The notes below the pieces were generated by a model that saw only the letters and a list, made by a program, of their open reading frames with translations, searched no databases and was not told the DNA's origin. A DNA stretch of 64,000 nucleotides from Pampus argenteus (lineage: Eukaryota; Chordata; Actinopteri; Scombriformes; Stromateidae). Location: NCBI GenBank assembly GCA_036937835.1, contig CM072863.1, positions 16,108,001 through 16,172,000 on the forward strand. Direction: 5' to 3'. The stretch's first letter is position 1. Each line of letters begins with the position of its first letter. The position numbers were made by a program, and so were the translations under genes. Of the stretch, positions 27,501 through 37,916 are shown piece after piece.

Positions 27501-30074
27501 TTCTTTAAACTAAATGTGGTTCTTAATGACCTTGGCTGTATGTTTGGAGTTGTTGTCCTGCTGTAGAATAAATGTGGGGCCAATCATACGCCTCTCTGCT
27601 GGTATTGCATGATGGATAAGTATCTGCCTGTATTTCTCAGCATTGAGGACACTATTAATCCTGACCAAATCTCCAGCTCCTGTTGTCTGCAGACTCATTA
27701 TTGTACTGTTCTCCAGCCCTTCGGCGAACAAACTGCCTTTTGCTACAGCCAAATATTTAAAATTTTGACTCATCAGTCCAGAGCACCTGCTGCTATTTTT
27801 CAGATTCTGTTGACATTATATCGGTGTACCTGGGTTCGACTGGTTTCTGCAAGTTCTGAGCTGGCACTGCTGGACATCTTCCGATTTCGAAGGGAAATAA
27901 ACTTGATGTACTTTCTATGTGCTGCAGGTTTCCTTGGCCAACCACTGCTTCTACAATCCTTAACACTTATGTTCCTTTGTGCTTTTTCAAAAGAGCTTGA
28001 ACAGCACATCTTGAAACATCAGTCTACTTTGAAATATTCGTCTGAGAGAGACCTTGCTGATGCAGTATAACTACCTTGTGTCTTGTTGCTATGTTCAGTC
28101 TTGCCATAGTGTATGGCCTTATATTTTTGAAAGCATTTTTTCACACCTGCCTAAAACCTTTGCATAATATATGTGTGTGTGTGTGTGTGTACTATATATA
28201 AAACCTCCTAATGGCAGCATCTGCCCTAAAAGTATCGTTTGGACACTAATCTAACACATACTATATTAATAAGAACTTGACTTTGTCATTACCAGAATCA
28301 TTATGACCGGATGGTCGAAGAAAAGGATGCAGAGCTTGATGAGAACAAGAAGAAAGAGATGAACGTGGTTGCTCATAACAAATCACTGGTATGCTGTTAT
28401 TTTAAATTGTGACATTCATTACCTTTTAATTTCAACTGATTAATTATATTCCAATATTAACAACACTACAATCCTGAAATCAGGAATTGGATGTCTTGAA
28501 GCATAAGACAGAAAAGGATCTTCTGAAGAAACAGTTGATGACAGAAACAACAGAGAAGGTATGCCAGTTGGAATCAATTATAGTTTATTTTTGGCTTTTT
28601 ACAAAAACAAGTTGTACTTTTTGCACATTTTGAGAGATAGTTGAAAAAGCAATCTTCTTTGCTGTTAGGAACACCTACAGAAGGAAGTAACTGATTTGAA
28701 GAAAGAAATTTCTTCTATGAAAATTATTCAGCTCTCAGAAGCAAGTAACAAGCAGGTACATTTTTACGTCAGCAAATAGAGGACCACTTATGAAATGGCT
28801 TGTTGTTGTTATAGACTTGTACTTAATCAAGAATTATTATTAACAATGCTAGTCACCTTCCTTCAACCATGAGCAATGTTCAGAGACCTCGAAAGAAAGC
28901 TCTTCTCAGAAACACATGTTTAACTTCTCCAAGACCAAGATAACTCCCTCCTACGGCAAATATTCTGGGAGTACTGCAGTTATAAAGAAGGCTGTAAGTT
29001 TATTCTACCAAAAAGTTTTTTTCATTCATATGTATGTAGATATTTATCCTGTATTGGAAAACCTATGACAGAGAAAATGCATTTATCACTATTTTAATTT
29101 TATTTTGGCACTGGCGTTGATGTTAGGTGAAGGGTGTTCGGGGCAGTAGGGACCCCCATTGTCAGATTTTGAAAACACCTGCTATGTGCTACTAATATTA
29201 AATCATACTAGTTTAACTATTCAATAATATTTTATGTCTTCTCTGGTTAAGGAATCTGACACTGAATCCATCAGAACATTATATGGAACAACACCAAAGA
29301 CCAAGGTAGACAACAGGTTCATCTTGTTGGTTTATTATTGTAGCATTAATTAATCTAATTAACATTAACATTTCATAGAAAATTGTCAGTGAAGACCTGA
29401 AAACCCCAAGAAGTACTGCACACGGAGTTGGCGGAATATCAAAGATCAAAGTAATATACAGTATCATTCAAACATTTTCAAAGTAAATGAAATTATTAAT
29501 GACTTTTGCTGACATTTACTCTTTGAATTCTCTTACAGTCCTATAGAATAAGGACACCCCCTTATGCTGAAAAAGCAGCATGCTGGGGGAAGAGCACCAT
29601 TGAGCTTGACTTCAAGTCTGACAGCTCTGATCAAAATGATCTTTTGGTGAGTAGGATTTTTATTAATGATTCATTTGGATTTAAATTAATTTTATTTGTG
29701 CAGGATTACCAGAATAGATTTGGCCATGCTTCTTTATTTGACAGACCTTTGCTGATGCACCTGCAACCAGTTTGTCTGCTCCACATTCCAAATGCAACAT
29801 GTTCAAAAAGGTAACATGAGTGGTGAGCATAGTGGTGTAATGCTAATTGAAAATAATGTGTTTGCATTTAATTGATTAACAAAAGAAAATTGTTGTGAAG
29901 TTTTTTCTTTTCACTTTAAAAACATTTTTTCATATTTAGAGCCCTGTCATTCATAAGTCACCAGGAAACTCCCTGAAGCTTGCTGCAATGAAAAGAATGA
30001 GAGATGCTGGTTGGACTGCTGTTACTGGCCATGACAAAAAAAAGAAGAAGACTAATGAAAAAGTCTTTGCATAA
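21591..30074 (+). CDS. sycp1: Synaptonemal complex protein 1 (SYCP1)
   Basis: SYCP1 forms the transverse filaments that zip paired chromosomes in meiotic prophase. Exons: 21591-21713, 21989-22073, 22155-22198, 22307-22471, 22620-22687, 22771-22844, 22950-23008, 23101-23167, 23321-23394, 23482-23590, 24194-24288, 24387-24571, 24656-24723, 24804-24865, 24945-25061, 25158-25262, 25422-25525, 25621-25738, 25878-25948, 26034-26115, 26255-26317, 26394-26456, 26555-26617, 26724-26840, 26922-27032, 28296-28388, 28484-28558, 28669-28755, 28910-28993, 29252-29305, 29379-29450, 29539-29646, 29745-29810 and 29940-30074. All phases close, giving 1,021 aa (human 976). Family marks: N-terminal LLVPPRVNNGQVSAVRPQ; RKAIQELQFGNES and NNATRSLCNILKDT before a long coiled coil; CQHKIADMVALMEKHK near two thirds; and a basic tail with MKRMRDAGWTAV and KKKKK, the DNA-binding end. 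The least certain boundary is the acceptor at 24,193. Confidence 0.95.
22510..22535. repeat. (CT)n microsatellite
   Basis: About 12 CT units lie in an intron of sycp1, just after the exon ending at 22471. Confidence 0.9.
27210..28170 (-). mobile_element. Decayed Tc1/mariner-like transposon in a sycp1 intron
   Basis: This is a class II cut-and-paste element of the Tc1 superfamily, oriented antisense to sycp1. On the minus strand the order is a terminal repeat (GGTTTTAGGCAGGTGTG, about 28,135-28,170), then helix-turn-helix-type text with SGWPRKPAAHRKYI and ASSELAETSRTQVHRYNV (about 27,800-28,010), then catalytic-domain text with RINSVLNAEKYRQILIHHA and FILQQDNNSKHTAKVIKNH (about 27,510-27,690). 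Open frames change between these parts, and central transposase segments are missing. The total of about 0.96 kb compares with the roughly 1.6 kb usual for intact relatives. The terminal repeat at the 27,210 end is not recognisable. The element cannot make an active transposase. It sits in the intron 27033-28295 and accounts for most of its length. Confidence 0.9.
27510..28010 (-). pseudogene. Tc1-like transposase remnant
   Basis: Two out-of-frame pieces of a Tc1-type transposase remain. A DNA-binding piece (minus, roughly 28,009-27,800) carries the GRPRK-like motif in the form SGWPRKPA. A catalytic piece (minus, roughly 27,690-27,510) carries QQDNNSKHTA, which includes the second catalytic Asp of the DDE triad. 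Sequence between and after them is deleted and frame-shifted. No restored version is given. Confidence 0.85.
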
Positions 30075-30528
30075 ATAGCACTGTTACAGGTCAGATAACC
30101 AGTGATTATAAGACCGTTAGTCACGTCTGGATGTTCATATTCCAACTCTTACATATATATATATATATAGCATTGTCTATCCAAATCAGATAATATAGCA
30201 GACAAATTTTCTTAACACAAGTATTGTTATGGATTAATCAGATCAACAGTACTGTACAAAGATTCTGTTGCTTTTCGTATTCTTGTATGGAATAATTTAT
30301 CTTTACTGGTGTTCACGTGAAATGTCATTTATTATTTTAGTATTGGCTACATGGGTAAAGGTGTAGTTGTTATGTGTTACTATCTTAATATATTTTTTAT
30401 GCATTTATGCATCCGAGTATTGACAGTTATATGAGTAAAAGTAATGTTCAAATTCCTCAGCATTGTCTTAGTTTGAATGTTATGCCTGTCATTTTCATTT
30501 CCTCTTTGCCATGCGCTTCTCATTTACA

Positions 30529-30534
30529 ATTAAA
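30529..30534 (+). terminator. Candidate polyadenylation signal of sycp1
   Basis: ATTAAA lies about 455 bp after the sycp1 stop. No AATAAA is seen earlier on the + strand. The opposing gene's signal lies at 30567-30572, so the two transcripts would end almost back to back. Confidence 0.4.
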
Positions 30535-30566
30535 AATTCACATGGGTGAAATTTCAGTCTTGAAAA

Positions 30567-30572
30567 TTTATT
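30567..30572 (-). terminator. Candidate polyadenylation signal of the mucin-like gene
   Basis: TTTATT on + reads AATAAA on the minus strand, 77 bp after the stop codon of the minus-strand gene. Confidence 0.5.
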
Positions 30573-30648
30573 ATTGGATGAGGAACATTAGTTCCATCTG
30601 TGCCTGTCAAGCATCAAAGGTGATTCCTCAAACTGGGACTCTCTTTCC

Positions 30649-31623
30649 TTAATGAAGGAATTCAAGGCGAAATTGAGATTGGTCTTCGGGTGCTGGCGGT
30701 GTATTGTCGTAGATTGGATGGCCATCATAAAGTCCTCCAGAAATTACAAGTGTGTCGCCATCTGCTACGAATCTATCTGTTGAAAATTAAATAGGTAATT
30801 TGTAATTGCTAATAATAAACAAAATAGTTTGATGATGAATTATATGATGAATGGAGATCTCCTTACCCGTGTCATCAGTATCGTTTAGAGGTTGATGCAA
30901 GTACTGGGTTTTATGTTTGCATCTGTGAAACATGAACACTACCATTGCGAAAGCAAACACTCCAAGTACAGCACTGAAGAGAATAGTCATATTCCTTTCT
31001 GAAAGGTTAAGTCCCAAACCTAGTGGCACAGCAAAAAAGGAAAAGAAATAAAGTCAGATAAAAACATATAATGAGCAATCAAATCTGTAATAAAACTTCA
31101 CTTAAACCAGACTCTGATGCTTACCTTGTGTGGTTTTGTATTGTGAATCTGAGGTTGTATTGACAGTGGAAGATGAATTTGCAGTTGTTATTAATTCAGT
31201 ATCAGGTGTACTTATGTAACCTTCTGTAGTCTTGATTGCTGCTGTTGTCAGCGCAGTAAATGTTGGTGTTTGAGTGGCTGTTGCGGTGGTTTTTACTGAT
31301 GTACTGCTTGTTAGAGGAGTCATGATAGTTGTTGACTGAGAAGTGTGGTTTATACTCTGAGTTGTCACTGTAGTGGTCGTGTTGAATGTTTCATTGTCGG
31401 GGGACGTGCGGGTAAATGCTGTGTCATCAGTCAAGTTTTGAATAACAGTTGCATGCACAGTGGAATTGGATGACGTCACCATGGTAGTGATGTGTGTCAC
31501 ATTTAAGGCAGGGTTTGTTATTGTAGGTGTGATATTTGAACTCAAGTTCCCGTCTTCTGTTTGCACCACAGCAAAAGAAAAGACCAGATGGAAACAAGCC
31601 AGGGTAGCAAAGACGGTATCCAT
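30649..31623 (-). CDS. Mucin-like single-pass type I membrane protein, unnamed
   Basis: I do not recognise a named family. Minus-strand exons are 31623-31125, 31019-30867 and 30776-30649, all introns phase 1, giving 259 aa. Residues 1-20 form a signal peptide (MDTVFATLACFHLVFSFAVV). Residues of about 21-165 are very rich in Thr, Ser and Asn, with many NxS/T sequons (NLSSN, NVTHI, NSTVH, NHTSQ), so this is a heavily glycosylated mucin-like stalk without cysteine. A membrane span follows (MTILFSAVLGVFAFAMVVFM), then HRCKHK as a stop-transfer signal. The tail of about 65 residues is acidic, not mucin-like and carries GGLYDG and PIYDN tyrosine motifs. I chose Met at 31623 because it heads the signal peptide; the upstream in-frame Met (31728) lacks one, and an acceptor (CCAAGCACAG) separates them at about 31,636. 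A donor at about 31,979 (CAAGGTGAGC) probably ends a noncoding first exon. Confidence 0.8.
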
Positions 31624-32394
31624 GGCTCTTGAGTCCTGTGCTTGGAAACATAGCATGGGATGCAAAAACTTGTCAAATATGAGTGCTTGTAAAATAAACT
31701 GTAAACGCTTCTCTGGTACATAAGACATGTACCCATCGTTCCCTTATGTTAGTAATCTTTTAAGACCTTAAATCTGAGTTTGATCTGTAAAGACAGAATA
31801 ATACGTTAAAATATTCTGTAAACACTACAAACTGACTGCTTACTGTAAGTCATATGCAATGCGTTTTCAATCTCTTTTTCATATGAAAGCGTATCTAAGT
31901 CCACAAGTGGATGATTAATTTACTTAGATTTGCACACTTCATTGTTGTAAAATGTGATTAAAAAAAAATCCAGCTCACCTTGTTTTGTCAGTATGAGTGA
32001 AAACGATCTCAGTTCACCTTCCTGGCAGTGAGTATGTCTCCATTTCACTGCTGACTCTCCACTTCCTAAAAACCTAGAAGGGACTGTCTTGCTGAATAGT
32101 GGCAGGTAAAAGTGGGCAGGTCACTGCTTTGTTAACTTCCTCTATTGTATGTTGCCAAGGAGACAAAGGGCATAGTTGTTACCTTGACCAAAGTTCAATC
32201 TCTCCTTTTTTCCCTCCCTTTGGCCAGTTCAAATAGAATTTACTGCCTGGAAATACACCTTTTCCAGGGCATTAAATATACAATAAACGTATCACTCTTC
32301 TGTATTCTCTCTCACATAAATATGGACACTCTGCTGAAATTGTAAGTCGAGTTTATGTTTTTTCAGTCAACACGAATGAACTTTGTGCAAAATG

Positions 32395-32400
32395 TTTATT
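32395..32400 (-). terminator. Candidate polyadenylation signal of the SLC5A8-type gene
   Basis: TTTATT on + reads AATAAA on minus, about 640 bp after the slc5a8-like stop. The intervening DNA has no other exon and contains a (TA)n run at about 32,784-32,809. Confidence 0.4.
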
Positions 32401-33038
32401 AAGAATAATTTCAGTGTCATTTGTACAGGTAGTTCATAAAGAATGCAACATTTACATACAAAAGTAACTAGAGAATAAACAAACATTCAAAAACAAAATG
32501 CCTCTGTTCGTATAAAACAATAATACAATCATGCATCATACTCATATTGCAAAATAGCAATAATGATATTCCAATATCATATCTGTGTCAGCATGAAATG
32601 GTGAAGGACAATATTCAGGTAGAATACAAAGCCGAGCAGCCACTATCAAGGAGAGCAATTGAACAATAAAAGAAAAGAGGAAATGGGAGCAGCTCAGTCA
32701 TTATAGAGTAAAAGATGTGACCTTTGCTGTTTTAAATGCTTTGTTAGCTATTGGGATGATAAAGGCTACAATAACCGAAACAGTATATATATATATATAT
32801 ATATATATAACTTTTTTTAGTATCTTAGTTGGCTTGCAATAAAAATGGTCATGCTTTGAAGTTTGAATTATAATCATACCAACATGAATAGGCACATAGT
32901 CGAGTTTCAGTCATATCTTTTTCTGAATCAAATGTACCCACCCGGTTATACCAGCAGAGCGATTATGGCTTGTCATTTGTATGTGTATTTAAAAAGAGAG
33001 AGAAATATGCATTAAACTTGGCATGGAGTATAGCAGCA

Positions 33039-36000
33039 TTACAGTTTGGTGGCTTTTTCAACATCTGTTAACTTGATACTGTTGTAAATGTCCGATGCAT
33101 CCTTTTCTGTGATGTTTATCTTCTGTAATGGGTTGAAACATTAAGTAAAATATTAGTAATAACTCAACAAAATCTTTTGCAAGTCCAATGAGTAAAATGT
33201 CTTTACACTGATACCAATTATCTAACAAAAGGGTTGATCTTTACCTCTGCTTTGCCGCACCACCTATACCAGATCATGTCACTATTCTTCACAAACAGAT
33301 CAGAGTTCAGCTTCTTTTGCTTGCAACCACCTGCAAAGAAATAGATACATATACCTAAAATTTCAATAACTTGTTTCGTGGAATGCTTATTTAATAATAT
33401 AGTTAACATTAAGACCATACTGGCATTAATGTTTTTCTGCGGTGAAAGTGGAGGTTAAGAGAAAGATGTCTTACCTGTGATCATGCTCACCAGCAGGCCG
33501 CACACTATTGTGGTCAGTGTGCCCAACAGGGAGAAGTAGAGATAGGACAGAGAGTACCAGGAGTCTGCTAATGCTGGCCTGGCACTGACACACACAGGGA
33601 GTCATATCAGTATTCACCCTCCTGTTATCCTACACTTTTTACACCAATGTGAGTATAAGAAGCATGTATTTGGATCTTGTCTTTATTCTTAGATTATCAC
33701 ATATCAAATGTGTTTACACATTTATTTTAAAATGCAAAAATCTATTTCTGAATTTGTGGTCCATGATGTATCATTGTAGCACCTGTTGCCTGCACGTTTT
33801 TTTATATTAAAAATGTTAATGAGTATTCCTATTTACTGTGGCCGTATCATGTGCCATTTAATGTAATATGACTCACTCAGGCTGCGGGGTCAGAGTCACT
33901 GCTGGAGCTGTTGTTGTGTAGTTGTGGCTCATTGTGTTGTTGCAGCCTTCTGTGCTGACTTGGAGAAGATTTGCATTTTCAATTGATGGGTAAAGCTGGG
34001 ATCCAATCCCCACCCATAGAGTCAACACTAGACCAATGATCATTCCCACAAGTCCTCCCTGCAAAGTAAATATGAGTTTTAGCAATGTTTCTGTGTGTTG
34101 TCAGAGGGCACAGTTGTGCTAGTGAATGTTTCTGTAATAGGAGATACTCACTGTGGAATTTGATGTGCGAAAAAGCATGCCTAATAAATAAAGACCGAGA
34201 AGAGGCCCACTGATCATACCAAATATGGACAGAGCTGCCTGGAAACAGAGGACTGTCAGGAGGCTTGTAGTATTTGACATTCAACTCATGGTGGTGCTGT
34301 AGAGCAGTAAATGGTTGCGTGAGAGTTTAATGAAAAGTATTGGAGAAGTTTACCTGCAGAACGCTTCCCATCATTGAGGCAACTCCAGCCATCCCAATAC
34401 ACAGGGCACCAAACATTACACCTTGGAGTTGTTTAAAATGATTAAAATGAAAAAAATGATTAAACTAAGTGAGTGCATACTCAAGGGCAGATAAGATATA
34501 CATTTCTAACAAGAGTCCACAACCAAATCACATCTGAGTCATACATAAAGTTCTGTCATCAAAATGCAAATGACAGATGATTTTTTTTATTATTATTATG
34601 AGAATAGAGCTTCTTGGGCTCAATTAATTTTAAAAAGAAAGAAGCTTCTTATTTCTTATTTCTGATTCCTTCCCACAAATGACAACTCTAATTAACACCT
34701 ACAGTATAAGCACACAGTAATGAACAGCAACATTGTGACCCTTGCCACAGATAATATGCCAATCCATAATAAACAGTTTTTATTTTCTTTGAAGAAGCAT
34801 GTTAATTGTCTTTCCTGAATCACGCTACCTATTTTTCTATATTGCCAATCATGTCGTAACTCGAACAGCAGTACTGGTAACATTTTTATTCAACACCATA
34901 AAGAGATAAAGTTATATTATGTGATGTACACCATACACGCATTCTGAATTATGAAGGGTTTGGTGGTTTTTTTTATGGAATCAGTCAATAAAACTAGTTT
35001 TTACACAACTTACTTAGGCCCATGTTCATCCAGGTCACCTGTTTCTCTGTGAGGTTTTTGCGTACAGGCAGAATAAAGTCTTCCACGGTGACAGCAACTA
35101 GAGCATTGATGCTGGAAGACACAGTGCTGAAAAATAGGCAACGGTGAGATTTTAGAAGAGCTTTTTTTAAAAGACAGATAAGAGTAGTTTTAGTTAGCAT
35201 GCAGATGGTAGTTACTTGCAATATTTATTAAAAATGGCTAGAATGTATAAATGAATGAATGCAATAATAGTTTGTTGTACAGTCAGTGAAGCAATGACTT
35301 CCCTGGAAGCAACATGATAGAGGTATTTCCAGTTCATTCTGTTTCCTTTGCAGCTTATCTATCGTATCTTCCTTATCTAGTGCAGCATTCCTTATTCTTG
35401 TGTAAAATAATACACCTTAGTTTTAGGCCTTACCTCAGGGTCCCACTATATGCAGCAGCCACAAACAGGCCAGGGATTCCTGGGTAGGCTGCTAAAATAT
35501 CCATCACAAGATAGGGAAGTAGCTGGTAAAAGAATAAAACAAATAAAAAAAATGTTTTATAGCATTACATCCATGCAATGTACAGTTATGAGACAATCGC
35601 GGGTGCAGTCACCTGGTCAGGGGTACTGATGTCACCATTTGCAAGTGGGTCACAGTCCTTGTAAATGGAGAACATGGTAAGGCCAGAAAACATAGCCAGA
35701 CTCAAAGTTGCCCACAAACCAACCATGTTCACGTACAAAGCCCTGAGAGACAAAGGAAGACGTGTCAGCGCATGAAGCCTGGTGCTCAGCCAATTATAGT
35801 TTTCTTCGCATGTAGGAACACTCACATTTTGGCGTGACCCAAGGTTTTGCAGGAGACATAGCGCTGCACCTGGGACTGGTTGATTGAATAGATAGACACC
35901 CACATCACACTTCCACCAATTATAATGGTCCAGAAAGTATGTCGCTTCAGAGGATCTGGGTCAAAACTGGGATAAAAGAAAGAATGTTACTAAAGGTAAA

Positions 36001-37916
36001 ATATGGGGACATATCAGTATATATTTCTAATAATGTAGCAATAAGAAGTCTTCCAGTATTGACATTCAGTTTTCAGTGAAGGTTTCTTTCTTGAATGCTC
36101 TGCTTCAGGAAGCCCCACTTATCAAGTAGTGTAATCAGTTTAAAACTAACAAGCAAATACTGTTTACGTCTACAGTCATAAGTCTGCTTGTTGTGCTTAC
36201 TCAAACGCCTCAAGTCTGCCTCCTTTTTCAGCGTCTTCCCAAATCGTCGCCAGGCCTCCCTGCACCACAGCTCCTCTAGCTATGACGGCCACAAAACCTG
36301 CCAGCATGATCACCATCTGCAGCACGTCAGTCCAGATTACTGCTTTCAGGCCGCCCTGAAACACAGTACCTGTCAGCATATGCAATGCAAATACTTTGTA
36401 AACTATTTACAGTTCAGCGCTAGTTGCAGTAATGTTAAGATGTGTACAATTATACATCATCGTGTAAAGAGTAACTTGTACAGCTCCACCAAAATCACTT
36501 TTGTAAACCACAAGCTCAAATAGGTGGATAATACAAATCATCAATTCAACTACATTTTGAAGTACCAACCAAAGTGCAGTAGAGGATGCACACTGCCCCT
36601 GTAGCCACCAGCACTCCCCATAGATCAAGTCCGGTGACTGAATAATAAAAAAAAAAAAATATTTGTTATGAGGGTTGTGTGGCACTACAGTCATGTTGTA
36701 ATTTTACTTAAAACAAATCACCTCTATTTTTAGATGGCCTGTCCTTAAACTCCTTTAACAACTATATGCCTGCTATATAAACTCTGCTGTCGGGACAAAA
36801 CTGATAACTGTAAGGAAATTAGTCACACAATCACCAGGATGCAGTTCCAGTTTAGTGTCTACCCTTTATTGGTAGATGTGTGCTTTGACTTACTTTGATT
36901 TAGAGCCAGAGCTGGAGCGTAGATGACCAAACCTGTGTACAGGGCCTGATAAAGATGCCACCATTAGTTGATTAGATGGAAACACAACAAGCATGTGATA
37001 CATATGAATGGACTGAGGGAATTGGTTTTATTTTACATAAAGTCAACAAGGAAAAAGACACTGCTGTTTACCATGTTAATATGTTCCATTCTTCATGGTT
37101 TCATATTTTTGTTTTTCAATACCTAAATACAAAAGCTAATATGACATTACTCCTTTTTTCTTTTTTCTTTTTTTTTAAATAAAAAAAAATCTTGTTTTAG
37201 TTGCCTACCGTCTGCACGATGTACATTGATGTCCCAATCACCCGAATGGGCCGGCTGAAGCGCATCTCTAGGTACTACAAATGAAAGGATATCTTTACTC
37301 ATTTAGACATCATTAACTGATGATTTGGTTTACATACTGTAGATTAGTTTACATCCACATTTACAACATATTACAGGTATTCTAGTTTTATTTCTTGGCT
37401 GTACTGTACCATTGATCAAAGGCAATTTAATCGCCATGAACCCTAGATCATTTTAAAACAGCACTGTTATCAGCTGTAGTGGTAATTGTTGGCCAAAACA
37501 GTATTGTATTTCCGTTGCCTACCAATAAGGCATGTTTCCTTTATTGATCAACATGTCCTTACCTCATAGGCGCTGGTGATTCCCAGTCGGTAGAAAAGGG
37601 GGACAAATATCTCTGCAGTGATGGCAGACATGATGGCATAGGAGAAGCCAAAGAGCCAGAAGGCAACTCCAAAACGGTAGGCTTCAGCGGGTGTTCCAAT
37701 GACCGTGATGCCAGACATGAAGCTGGCGGTGAGTGACATGGCAACTGGCACGGCTGTCATTTGCCGTCCACCCAACAAGAACTCCTCACTGCTGGTCTCC
37801 TTACGGTTCCGGATGGCCTGGAAAAGTCCAATGCCAGAAGCCCCCAAAATTGTTCCAGCAAACACCACATAATCCCACACAGAGAACGTGGCTACTGGAC
37901 CACCTGTACCAGTCAT
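33039..37916 (-). CDS. slc5a8l: Sodium-coupled monocarboxylate transporter, SLC5A8 type
   Basis: This is a Na+-coupled lactate/pyruvate/short-chain-fatty-acid symporter with a LeuT-type fold and about 13 membrane spans, expected at an apical membrane. Minus-strand exons: 37916-37563, 37274-37209, 36945-36894, 36637-36570, 36355-36201, 35966-35826, 35742-35613, 35522-35434, 35126-35014, 34421-34354, 34238-34152, 34058-33877, 33584-33475, 33330-33245 and 33122-33039. That is 15 exons with closed phases and 594 aa (human SLC5A8 610). Seen: VWDYVVFAG at the first span; FLLGGRQMTAVPVAMSLTAS; LALNQ; GGLKAVIWTDVLQ; INQSQVQRYVSCK; STVSSSINALVAVTVEDF, the conserved region linked to Na2 binding; WVGIGSQLYP; and an NxT-rich extracellular loop. 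The last residues, ATKL, form a class I PDZ ligand like the TRL end of SLC5A8. It resembles SLC5A8 more than SLC5A12. The exon 12 donor is GA/GTGAGT at 33,877. Confidence 0.93.

Noticed and set aside
31624..31728. Upstream in-frame Met for the mucin-like protein
   Set aside because: It gives no signal peptide at the N terminus, and a good splice acceptor lies between it and the Met at 31623.
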